Assembly (NCBI GenBank): GCA_028701555.1
Contig: JAQVQN010000058.1
Location: 1 to 10,165 of the forward strand
Length of the DNA stretch: 10,165 bases
From: Kiritimatiellia bacterium
Lineage (GTDB): Bacteria; Verrucomicrobiota; Kiritimatiellia; RFP12; UBA1067
Direction: 5' to 3'
The translations under genes were made by a program, and so were the position numbers. Below the pieces are notes generated by a model that was not told the DNA's origin, made no database searches, and was given only the letters and a program-made list of their open reading frames with translations. This document shows, one piece after another, positions 1 through 6,481 of this stretch; position 1 is the first letter of the stretch; each line of letters starts with the position of its first letter.

Positions 1-623
1 CCAGAAACCGCTCAGGGCATTTTCGTGAACTTTCCCAGCGTCCAGCGGACCACTCGGAAAAAGATTCCCTTCGGCATCGGACAAGTTGGCAAATCCTTCC
101 GAAACGAAATTACCCCCGGCAACTTCACCTTCCGTACATGTGGGTGTATACCAGTTGGCAGATCATACTGCTCGGCTCCGAGATCGCGTTCGCCTTGCAG
201 AACCGTGACACCTATATGCTGGAAGAGAACGCCTCACGTTCCAGTCCGCGAGCCCGCATCCTGCTGGCTCTGGCACTGTGCGCTGAAACCGCCAGGCGCG
301 CCAAGGAAAAGACCGGGGGACCTTTTGCAGCGGAAGAGTTCGCGCGCCAGCAAGGCATCTCGCACCGGTTCACAAACGACATTCTGGATGAGCTGGTCAG
401 GCAGAATGTGCTGGCTGAGGTCAACAGACGCCCCGGTGAATTTCTGCTGTGCCGTTGCGGCGACACCTTGACCGTTGCGGACATCACCAAGGCCATGCTG
501 GACGACGGCGTACCCTTGTCTTCGCTAGGGCTTAAGGAACCATCGGCGACCATTCAAGAGTTCAGCGAGAAACTCGACGCAACACTCGAAAATGTTTTCG
601 CCACGCCGCTGGCCGAAGCCTGA
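1..623 (+). CDS. YihY/BrkB-family inner-membrane protein, C-terminal part (5' partial, probable frameshift)
   Basis: This is the 3' end of a gene that begins left of the window. From the ATG at 138 (frame 3) the protein opens with a motif typical of the last membrane helix of the YihY/BrkB family (once called ribonuclease BN): WVYTSWQIILLGSEIAFALQ, followed by a QNRDTY-like segment. About 130 further residues look like the winged-helix tail found in many family members (roughly residues 38-120 from that ATG, with ISHRFTNDILDELVRQNVL as the recognition-helix region). The stop is TGA at 621-623. The sequence before 138 is open in frame 3 but reads as charged, non-membrane protein. Frame 1 instead gives ETAQGIFVNF and RNEITPGNFT, which resemble the family's preceding segment. 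A one-base shift near 130-137 is therefore likely, so the gene may be broken. The molecular function of the family is not settled. It converges on the trehalose gene with 16 bp between stops. Confidence 0.75.
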   Translation, partial: RNRSGHFRELSQRPADHSEKDSLRHRTSWQILPKRNYPRQLHLPYMWVYTSWQIILLGSEIAFALQNRDTYMLEENASRSSPRARILLALALCAETARRAKEKTGGPFAAEEFARQQGISHRFTNDILDELVRQNVLAEVNRRPGEFLLCRCGDTLTVADITKAMLDDGVPLSSLGLKEPSATIQEFSEKLDATLENVFATPLAEA

Positions 624-639
624 GCAGCGCGGCCAGACT

Positions 640-2826
640 TCAACCAGCATTTTCTTCTTGCCGCGCTAAAGCCTCAAGAAAGTTCAACATCTCGGTCTGC
701 GAACCGACACTGTAACGCGCGGTCTGCGAGAAATCTCCCACCCGGATGGTGACCGCGTCAGGCGGCAGTACGCTGAACATATCCTCATCTGTAACATCAT
801 CGCCAGCCGCCAGAATGAAATCATACTGATCTTTAGAAACCAGCCGCCGCACCTCTGTGCCCTTGTTTTGGTTTGAGCATTTTATTTCCACAACCTTGTT
901 GCCGCGCATGATGTGTAAATCCATGCGGGCGCACAAAGGCATCAGAGCGTTGATCAACTGCTTTTCGCGCAGATCCGCCAGCCACGCATCGCTGTTCCGG
1001 TAATGCCAGACTAGCGCAGTCTGTTTTTTCTCAACTCGCGAACCCGGCGTTTGGCTGGTGGTGCGTTCTAAAACATCCAGAATCTCCTGAGTCCAGACCG
1101 GAAACTTTTGGGTAACACTGTGCCAGACGCCTTCTTCTTTGTAGAAGGCGCCGTGTTCCGCCGCCAACAGCACCGGCAGATTCCCGAGCCAGCCATCGAG
1201 TGTTTCGCGGTCGCGGCCGCTGCAAACCGCCACAGTGCTGCCGGGCATGCTGCTTAAGCGTCGCAGTATCTCAACAAGCCTTGCCTCGGGCACAGCCTGC
1301 TCAGGCTGTTGACGCAAAGGCGCCAGAGTGCCGTCATAATCCAGGATCAGCAGCCGCTTACGCGCCGCAGTATAACGTTGCTTGATTTCCTGCAAGTGGG
1401 CATCGCCGATGCGCGCCTCACGCAAGACGCAGTTGCGTTCGCGGATGACATCCAGCGCCTCGATATAGTCTGCCGCCCATTTGTCGACATTCTGCCTTGC
1501 CAGAAGTGATTGCATACGGCGCAACCTTGCCAACTGTTCTTCCTCCGGCATCAGCACTGCGGCAGCGATAGCGTCGCCGATCGCCTCAATGTCGTTGGGG
1601 TTCACCAGCAAAGCGTCAGTCAGCTCAATCGATGCGCCAGCCCTCTCGCTGAGGATCAGAACTCCGGGTGTGTCACGCTTGGCCGCCACATACTCTTTGG
1701 CCACCAGATTCATGCCATCGCGCAGCGGTGTGACCAGAGCTATATCTGAAACATGATACAAGGCCATCAGGCGGTCCGGGGAAAAACTGCGGTAGTAGTA
1801 ATGCACCGGAGTCCAGTTTGGCGTAGCGTACAAGCCGTTGAGTTCGCCGATCGTCTGGTCGATCTTTTTCTTCAGCTCCGCATACTCTGGCACCGTTGCG
1901 CGCGAAGGCACCAGCAACATCAGCAGCGAGACTTTCTCCAGCAGCTCGGGATAGCGCTCCAGCGCGCTGGCGAACCCCTTGAGCCTGTGCAGCACACCTT
2001 TGCTGTAATCCAGACGGTCAACCGACAGCACCAGTTTTTGAACACCGAGCTGCTGGCGGAAAGTTTTGCAATAAGCCTGCACCTGGGTCCGTTTGGGAGC
2101 CTGGTTATAGGCGTTAAAGTCAATCCCCATCGGAAAGGCGTTGACTTGGACAAGGCGATCGACGAAACGGATTTCATCCAGTTCGCAATTAAGCCCCAAG
2201 GTGCGGTAGGCCGCACTGATGAAGTGACGCATATAATCGTGGGTGTGGAAACCGATCAGGTCTGCGCCTAGCAGGCCGCGCAGTATTTCGGCGCGCTCCG
2301 GCAGTACACGGAAAAGCTCGTATGACGGAAAAGGTATGTGGTGAAAATATCCGATCGAGAGATCCGGAAAGGCCTCGCGCAGCATGCCCGGCAGCAACAT
2401 TAACTGGTAATCTTGCACCCACACGCGGTCGCCGGGCTGAATCAGATCCTTTGCCGCTTCAAAGAAAGCGCGGTTTACTTCACGGTACGCTGTGAGCGCC
2501 TTCTGGTCATACTGGATGTAAGCGAAAAAATAGTGGCACAAAGGCCAGATGATGTTGTTGCAGTAACCTTCGTAATAGTCTTCAACCTGTTCCTGCGACA
2601 AGAAGACCGGATGGAAAGAGTGGCGGGATAGCAGCGCAGTGACATGCCCTTGCTCCATCTCGGAATCGAAATGCGTCCCTGGCCAGCCGATCCAGTGTAT
2701 CTCGAAACCAGCGTGCAGCGACGCGAGCCCGGTCGCGAGCCCGCCTTCGCTGCGTTTGAAAACTACACGCCCGGCAGAACGCCCCAGTTTTATCGGCAAA
2801 CGATTGGCTATGATGATCAAACGCAA
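640..2826 (-). CDS. Bifunctional trehalose-6-phosphate synthase / trehalose-6-phosphate phosphatase (OtsA-OtsB fusion)
   Basis: This 728-residue cytoplasmic enzyme should make trehalose from UDP-glucose and glucose-6-phosphate in two steps. Residues 1-465 form a GT20 synthase. Visible motifs are the N-terminal ANRLP with R9, the GGLATGL loop (28-34), WIGWPG (45-50), WVQDY with D139, GYFHHIPFPS with H163, VDRLDYSKG with R271 and K276 (phosphate and UDP binding), and TPLRDGMNLVAKEY with D370 and E378. Residues 490-728 form a HAD-type phosphatase: LDYDGT with nucleophile D496 and acid D498, CSGRD (535-539), NKGT with K655, and GDDVTDED (675-682) for magnesium. All expected catalytic positions are present in both halves, so both activities are likely. 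The start is TTG, chosen because AAAGGA lies 8 nt upstream and the protein then begins as the family does (MRLIIIANRLP). It is the second gene after GH15, 60 bp downstream, and probably shares its transcript. Confidence 0.95.
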   Translation of the reverse strand: MRLIIIANRLPIKLGRSAGRVVFKRSEGGLATGLASLHAGFEIHWIGWPGTHFDSEMEQGHVTALLSRHSFHPVFLSQEQVEDYYEGYCNNIIWPLCHYFFAYIQYDQKALTAYREVNRAFFEAAKDLIQPGDRVWVQDYQLMLLPGMLREAFPDLSIGYFHHIPFPSYELFRVLPERAEILRGLLGADLIGFHTHDYMRHFISAAYRTLGLNCELDEIRFVDRLVQVNAFPMGIDFNAYNQAPKRTQVQAYCKTFRQQLGVQKLVLSVDRLDYSKGVLHRLKGFASALERYPELLEKVSLLMLLVPSRATVPEYAELKKKIDQTIGELNGLYATPNWTPVHYYYRSFSPDRLMALYHVSDIALVTPLRDGMNLVAKEYVAAKRDTPGVLILSERAGASIELTDALLVNPNDIEAIGDAIAAAVLMPEEEQLARLRRMQSLLARQNVDKWAADYIEALDVIRERNCVLREARIGDAHLQEIKQRYTAARKRLLILDYDGTLAPLRQQPEQAVPEARLVEILRRLSSMPGSTVAVCSGRDRETLDGWLGNLPVLLAAEHGAFYKEEGVWHSVTQKFPVWTQEILDVLERTTSQTPGSRVEKKQTALVWHYRNSDAWLADLREKQLINALMPLCARMDLHIMRGNKVVEIKCSNQNKGTEVRRLVSKDQYDFILAAGDDVTDEDMFSVLPPDAVTIRVGDFSQTARYSVGSQTEMLNFLEALARQEENAG

Positions 2827-2834
2827 AACATGTG

Positions 2835-2840
2835 TCCTTT
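2835..2840 (-). promoter_or_regulatory. Ribosome binding site for the TTG start of the trehalose synthase/phosphatase
   Basis: The minus strand reads AAAGGA, then CACATGTT (8 nt), then the TTG at 2826. An ATG at 2831-2829 is only 3 nt from the AGGA, is out of frame, and meets TGA after four codons. The TTG is therefore the better start even though an ATG lies beside it. Confidence 0.6.
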
Positions 2841-2861
2841 CTTTCCGTGACAGGCGGCTGT

Positions 2862-2882
2862 CTCCCGTCTCCTGACTCCTGA
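2862..2882 (-). repeat. Three-unit 7-bp tandem repeat between the GH15 and trehalose genes
   Basis: On the minus strand the spacer reads TCAGGAG, TCAGGAG, ACGGGAG in direct succession: two identical 7-mers and one with two changes. Each unit holds a Shine-Dalgarno-like purine core (AGGAG or GGGAG), but the units lie about 35-55 nt upstream of the TTG start, too far to serve it. Immediately downstream is GACAG-CCGC-CTGTC, a weak 5-bp hairpin. This is a small minisatellite-like spacer with no assigned role. Confidence 0.5.
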
Positions 2883-2886
2883 TTTC

Positions 2887-4674
2887 TTAAAGTTTTTCAG
2901 CCCCGTTAGGGCCGGATTCGTGCATCCCTCCCAGCAGGATTGCGCAGTCGATCACGGCCAGATGTGAATAGCCCTGCGGGAAATTACCCAGCAGCTCTTT
3001 GGTTTTGAAATCCAGATCTTCGCTGAACAGCCCGAGGGGGTTAGCGTATCCAAGCAGGCGTTCGAACATTTGCTCCGCTTCCCCGCGCTCGCCGATCTGC
3101 CACAAGGCCTTGACCATCCAGAACGAGCAGACCGTAAAAGACGATGTCGGTGTGCCGAAATCATCATCGTTCTTGTAGCGGAACATCAGGCCGTCCTGCG
3201 ACAGTTCTTTGTAAACCTTTCGCACGGTTGACACGAACTTCGGATCGTCCGGTTCGATAAACCCGTACGAGGCCATCAAAAGAGAAGACGCATCCAGATT
3301 GTCGTTTCCGTAACGCTGCGTGAAGGCTCCGGATTTCTCCGACCATGCGTTGGTCATGATGTCAGCCCTGACGCGCTCGCATTCGCGCGACCAAGGAGCT
3401 GCCTGCTCTGACTGACCCAGCATCTTAGCGATTTTCACACCGCGGTCGAGCGCGACCCAGCACAGCAGCTTGGAAAAGGTGAAATGCCCGGGGTTCGTGC
3501 GGTATTCCCAGATGCTCACATCCGGCAGCCGCCACGTGCGCATCACGATACGCATCAGACTGCGCGTGATGGTCCAGAGCCGCTCGCCGGTGGTTTCGTC
3601 GATCTTAAAGACCTCCAGATACCGCAGGATCGCGTTCAGCAGCACCCCATAAATGTCATGCTGGCGCTGGGTGTAGGCTGCGTTGCCGACCCGCACCGGT
3701 CGGCTGTTCTTGTAACCGTCCAGCCAGTCCAGCGTACGCTCGGTCAAGGTCTTGTTGCCGCGTATTCCGTACATCACCTGGATCTCGTCGTCTTTGTAGG
3801 GAACCACCCGCAAGACATAAGAAAAGAAATTTTCCGCCACATTCAGATGTCCTAGACGCGTCAGCATATTGAGCGTCATGGCCGCGTCACGTATCCAGCA
3901 GAACCGGTAATCCCAGTTGCGCTCCTCGCCGACAGCCTCGGGCAGCGAAGTCGTAACCGCTGCCATGATTGCGCCGCTCTCTTGGTATGAGAGCAGTTTC
4001 AAAACCATTGCGCTGCGCTTTACTTCTTTAGACCAGCGATCGAAAGGCGTGGTGCGTCCGACCCAGTCCATCCAGTAAACCTTGGTTCGTTCCACCTCTA
4101 AGGCGATACGGTCTAATGTTACCGGCCGTATTTTCTGATGGTAGCTGAGCAGCAGATAGGCCTCGTCCTCCAGCGTGATGGGCAAACCTTCCAGCACAGC
4201 ATCATGCGGCAGGTTCGTGTATAGATACAGCGATTCATAAGCCCCGTTTTGAGCCATGCTTTTGATGTAGCTGGCGTGACTTACACTGCGCGTCTCGTGG
4301 CGCGCGTAACCGAGTTTGGGACAGTAGCGCACGGTGAAGACCGGCGCACCGTGCAGCCGTCTGATATGCCTCAAGACCTCAGGCGGCGCGTAGTATTGCT
4401 TATTCTCCTTGTGCCGCGGCATCAGGTCGAGCAGCTCGAACCCGCCAGACGGACTTTCGTAAACGGTCCGCAGTACGTTTGTGTTCGATATATAGCTTTG
4501 CGTAATCTTGTACGTTTCATCTGTCTCGATGCCGAAATGTCCGCCGCGCCCCTCGTCCAGCAGCGACGCGAAAACCGATGCTGAATCGAAATCAGGCAGG
4601 CAGCACCACACGATGGTTCCGCGATGATCCACCAGCGCCGCTGACTTGCAGTTGCCAATCACTCCAAATTGCAT
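2887..4674 (-). CDS. Glycoside hydrolase family 15 protein (glucoamylase / trehalase-like)
   Basis: This 595-residue enzyme is about the usual length for bacterial GH15 proteins, which hydrolyse alpha-glucosidic bonds by inversion; some bacterial and archaeal members are trehalases, others glucoamylases. The N-terminal beta domain shows GVIGNCKSAALVDHRGTIVW and LPDFDSASVFASLLD (residues 4-40). The (alpha/alpha)6 barrel contains NWDYRFCWIRDAA (253-265), YGIRG (302-306) and the two expected catalytic glutamates: E390 in DVSIWEYR (general acid) and E552 in GLFSEDLD (general base). No signal peptide is seen, so it should act in the cytoplasm. I chose the ATG at 4674 because GGAGG lies 4 nt upstream and the protein then starts MQFGVIGN, as relatives do. 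A TTG at 4719 would add 15 unsupported residues. It lies directly upstream of the trehalose synthase/phosphatase, which favours trehalose or a short alpha-glucan as substrate, but sequence alone does not decide. Confidence 0.92.
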   Translation of the reverse strand: MQFGVIGNCKSAALVDHRGTIVWCCLPDFDSASVFASLLDEGRGGHFGIETDETYKITQSYISNTNVLRTVYESPSGGFELLDLMPRHKENKQYYAPPEVLRHIRRLHGAPVFTVRYCPKLGYARHETRSVSHASYIKSMAQNGAYESLYLYTNLPHDAVLEGLPITLEDEAYLLLSYHQKIRPVTLDRIALEVERTKVYWMDWVGRTTPFDRWSKEVKRSAMVLKLLSYQESGAIMAAVTTSLPEAVGEERNWDYRFCWIRDAAMTLNMLTRLGHLNVAENFFSYVLRVVPYKDDEIQVMYGIRGNKTLTERTLDWLDGYKNSRPVRVGNAAYTQRQHDIYGVLLNAILRYLEVFKIDETTGERLWTITRSLMRIVMRTWRLPDVSIWEYRTNPGHFTFSKLLCWVALDRGVKIAKMLGQSEQAAPWSRECERVRADIMTNAWSEKSGAFTQRYGNDNLDASSLLMASYGFIEPDDPKFVSTVRKVYKELSQDGLMFRYKNDDDFGTPTSSFTVCSFWMVKALWQIGERGEAEQMFERLLGYANPLGLFSEDLDFKTKELLGNFPQGYSHLAVIDCAILLGGMHESGPNGAEKL

Positions 4675-4678
4675 GTAA

Positions 4679-4683
4679 CCTCC
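4679..4683 (-). promoter_or_regulatory. Ribosome binding site of the GH15 gene
   Basis: The minus strand reads GGAGG followed by TTAC and ATG. This strong Shine-Dalgarno sequence fixes the start at 4674 rather than the TTG at 4719. The 4-nt spacing is slightly short. Confidence 0.65.
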
Positions 4684-4689
4684 GAAAAC

Positions 4690-4719
4690 AGAGTAGCAAA
4701 ACAAGGGTATGTTTTTCAA
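4690..4719 (-). promoter_or_regulatory. Candidate sigma70-type promoter for the GH15-trehalose operon
   Basis: On the minus strand TTGAAA (4719-4714) is followed after 18 nt by TACTCT (4695-4690), four of six matches to the -10 consensus. It would give a leader of roughly 10 nt before the GH15 ATG at 4674, which is short but includes the GGAGG. Seen by eye only. Confidence 0.35.
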
Positions 4720-4805
4720 GTTTCATTCATTATTCCTTGTGTTCTAACGGATTTGATTGTACCTTTTCAGAATACATCGGCATCTTTCTAGACTCAATCT
4801 CACCG

Positions 4806-4830
4806 TGAACATTTAATGTTGTTCATTGAA
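4806..4830. promoter_or_regulatory. Nested palindromes in the GH15/mscS divergent intergenic region (possible operator)
   Basis: Positions 4808-4820 read AACATTTAATGTT, a perfect 13-bp palindrome with a single central base. It is flanked by TGAAC (4806-4810) and GTTCA (4821-4825), which are also inverted copies, and TTCATTGAA (4822-4830) is a third palindrome. The cluster lies about 95 bp before the mscS start and about 130 bp before the GH15 start, where a dimeric repressor or activator could control either gene. I do not recognise the motif as a known regulator site. Confidence 0.35.
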
Positions 4831-4911
4831 AGTTGCCATCTCGTTCATCCCCGTCGCTGCCGAGCGGAGCGCTTGCCTTCAACACGTCTCCGCTACGAGC
4901 CCGGTCAACAC

Positions 4912-4917
4912 AAGGAG
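4912..4917 (+). promoter_or_regulatory. Ribosome binding site of the MscS-type channel gene
   Basis: AAGGAG followed by 7 nt and the ATG at 4925. This selects 4925 over the in-frame TTG at 4826, whose extra 33 residues do not look like a channel N-terminus. Confidence 0.7.
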
Positions 4918-4924
4918 TCAGGCT

Positions 4925-6049
4925 ATGACAGCTTTTATGGAAACGCCGCTTTACCGGCAAACCTTTGCATGGACTATCTTCTTAATCGCCTTGTGCGTGA
5001 TATTTTTCGCGCACCGCATTGTATTCCGTTTACTCAGCAAACGCGCCGACGCCATGCCGGGCCTGCTTGACGCCGCTATGGTCGAAAAGATTAGCGCACC
5101 CTCACTGATGATCTTCCTGTGGGTGGCGGCCGCCGTTTTTGGTCACATCCAATTCGCAGGTCACTCGTTCGCCGCAACTTTTGCCAAGCTTAACAAGGTT
5201 TTGCTGATCGGCTTCTCCGCCTGGTTCACCATCCAGCTTATTCGCGCAGTGGCGCACTATTTCAAGAAAACCATCGACATCAACGTCTCGGACAACCTGC
5301 GCGCGCGCCGCAGCATCACGCAGTTGATGGTATTCCAGGCCATCGCCGATTCATTGGTGGTGATCGTGGCGCTCGTGCTGTGCCTGCTGACCTTTGACAC
5401 CGCGAAAGCCATCGGCATCAGCATCCTGACCTCTGCGGGCATCATCGGCATCGTGGTTGGCTTTGCCGCCCAGAAAAGCATCGGCTTGGTGTTGGCCGGT
5501 TTGCAGATCGCTATTACCCAGCCGATCCGTATCGACGATGTCGTGGTGGTGGAAGGCGAATGGGGCCGCATTGAAGAGATCAAGCTGACTTACGTTGTGG
5601 TGAAGGTATGGGACGAGCGCCGCCTGATTCTGCCGGTCACATATTTTCTGGAAAAACCGTTCCAGAACTGGACGCGCACCAACGCCGACATTCTGGGCAC
5701 CGTGTTCCTGTTCCTGAACCATGAAGCCCCGATCGACAAGATGCGCGAAGAACTCCAGCGCCTGGTCAAAGACAACCCGAACTGGGATAAGCGGGTCGCC
5801 AACATCCAGATCACCGATGCCGGAGAGCGCCACATGCTGGCGCGCATATTGGTCAGCAGCGCCGACTCTTCCAAGAACTGGGGTCTGCGCGTGACCGTGC
5901 GCGAGCAGATGATCGCTTTTCTCAACAAGCACGCGCCCGGTGCCTTTGTCCGTGCCCATATCGCCATCGATAACTCAGCGCCAGCCAACAATATTGATGC
6001 CCCTTTAGTCGCTAAAGGGACAAAGCCTGACGCGAAGTGTTGTGGCTAA
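4925..6049 (+). CDS. MscS-family mechanosensitive ion channel
   Basis: This 374-residue protein looks like a small-conductance mechanosensitive channel of the inner membrane, which opens on membrane tension to release solutes after hypo-osmotic shock. About five hydrophobic segments are visible (near residues 13-29, 58-74, 91-111, 134-156 and 162-197). The last is the pore helix with GIIGIVVGFAAQKSIGLVLAG (172-192), matching the glycine/alanine-rich MscS TM3. It is followed by the conserved beta domain: QPIRIDDVVVVEGEWGRIEEI (199-219), the RRLILPVTYFLEKPFQNWTR region (232-251), and a C-terminal alpha/beta domain. There are two more N-terminal helices than in E. coli MscS, as in the larger YbdG-like members. 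The start is set by an AAGGAG 7 nt upstream of 4925. It is divergent from the GH15-trehalose pair, so a shared response to osmotic change is plausible. The last 20-odd residues are unlike the family and contain a DNA palindrome. Confidence 0.93.
   Translation: MTAFMETPLYRQTFAWTIFLIALCVIFFAHRIVFRLLSKRADAMPGLLDAAMVEKISAPSLMIFLWVAAAVFGHIQFAGHSFAATFAKLNKVLLIGFSAWFTIQLIRAVAHYFKKTIDINVSDNLRARRSITQLMVFQAIADSLVVIVALVLCLLTFDTAKAIGISILTSAGIIGIVVGFAAQKSIGLVLAGLQIAITQPIRIDDVVVVEGEWGRIEEIKLTYVVVKVWDERRLILPVTYFLEKPFQNWTRTNADILGTVFLFLNHEAPIDKMREELQRLVKDNPNWDKRVANIQITDAGERHMLARILVSSADSSKNWGLRVTVREQMIAFLNKHAPGAFVRAHIAIDNSAPANNIDAPLVAKGTKPDAKCCG
6001..6019. repeat. Perfect 8-bp-arm hairpin inside the 3' end of the channel gene
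   Basis: CCCTTTAG-TCG-CTAAAGGG is a perfect inverted repeat with a 3-base loop, 27 bp before the channel's stop codon and coding for part of its poorly conserved tail. No T-run follows on either strand, so it is not a standard intrinsic terminator. It could still be an RNA hairpin that protects the 3' end, or a remnant of a small palindromic repeat. Confidence 0.5.
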
Positions 6050-6078
6050 TTGCAGTTTTCAGGGAAAGAGGGCCGAAA

Positions 6079-6468
6079 TTATACCGGCACACGCACTGCT
6101 TTAATCTTGCGTTTGCGCCGCACAAACTCCGTGATGCGCGCCAGCGTTTCCGCACCAAGGAAATGCTCCATGCTGCAGGCATCTTTTTCCGCTGTCTCTT
6201 CCGTCACCCCCAAAAGAACCAGGAACTCTTTAAGCAGTGTGTGGCGGCCAAGGATCAGACTGGCGGCCGCCTCTCCCGCAGCGGTGAGATCGAGTTTGCC
6301 GTAAGGCTCTTGCGTGACATAGCCATAGCGCTTGAGTTCCAAAACAGCCTTGATTACCGACGGCATCTTGACGTGCAGCGAGGCCGCGACATCCCGCACA
6401 CGCGCATAGCCGTTGGCCTGCGTCAGCATGTAGATTGTCTCCAGATAATCTTCAAGGCTGTTAGTCAC
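6079..6468 (-). CDS. MntR/DtxR-family metal-dependent transcriptional repressor
   Basis: This 129-residue protein resembles the manganese-responsive MntR branch of the DtxR family. It binds DNA as a dimer when loaded with Mn(II) or Fe(II) and usually represses metal uptake genes. Residues 1-65 form the winged helix (SLEDYLETIYMLTQANGYAR, then a DVAASLHVKMPSVIKAVLEL recognition region and YGYVTQEPYGKLDLT wing). Residues 70-120 form the dimerisation and metal-binding helices. No C-terminal SH3/FeoA domain is present, as in MntR. By recall alignment to Bacillus MntR, the ligands D8, E11, H77, E102 and H103 correspond to D7, E10, H76, E101 and H102 here, but MntR E99 is replaced by C98, as in DtxR. 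The start is GTG, with GGGAG 8 nt upstream and just after the TGA of the DUF1080 gene, so the two are probably cotranscribed and may be translationally coupled. No metal transporter is visible nearby. Confidence 0.88.
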   Translation of the reverse strand: MTNSLEDYLETIYMLTQANGYARVRDVAASLHVKMPSVIKAVLELKRYGYVTQEPYGKLDLTAAGEAAASLILGRHTLLKEFLVLLGVTEETAEKDACSMEHFLGAETLARITEFVRRKRKIKAVRVPV

Positions 6469-6476
6469 CCCGGAAA

Positions 6477-6481
6477 CTCCC
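6477..6481 (-). promoter_or_regulatory. Ribosome binding site of the MntR-like gene, abutting the DUF1080 stop
   Basis: The minus strand reads TGA-GGGAG-TTTCCGGG-GTG. The stop of the upstream gene directly precedes the GGGAG, which is 8 nt from the GTG at 6468. This arrangement supports translational coupling and the choice of GTG as start. Confidence 0.6.

Noticed and set aside
25..471. Open frame from GTG at 25 in frame 1
   Set aside because: After about 135 it reads a shifted frame of the YihY tail and has no family-like sequence. Only its first part probably belongs to the same, frameshifted gene.
1753..2271. 172-residue plus-strand open frame
   Set aside because: It is wholly antisense to the conserved GT20 domain of the trehalose gene, with no ribosome binding site or family resemblance.
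4826..4924. 33-residue upstream extension of the MscS channel from TTG at 4826
   Set aside because: It has no ribosome binding site, and the sequence is not like a channel N-terminus. The AAGGAG before 4925 fixes the start, and the palindrome cluster overlaps the TTG.
5351..5959. 202-residue minus-strand open frame within mscS
   Set aside because: It is the antisense shadow of a clear MscS gene. Its His/Gln/Asp-rich composition is typical of such shadows.
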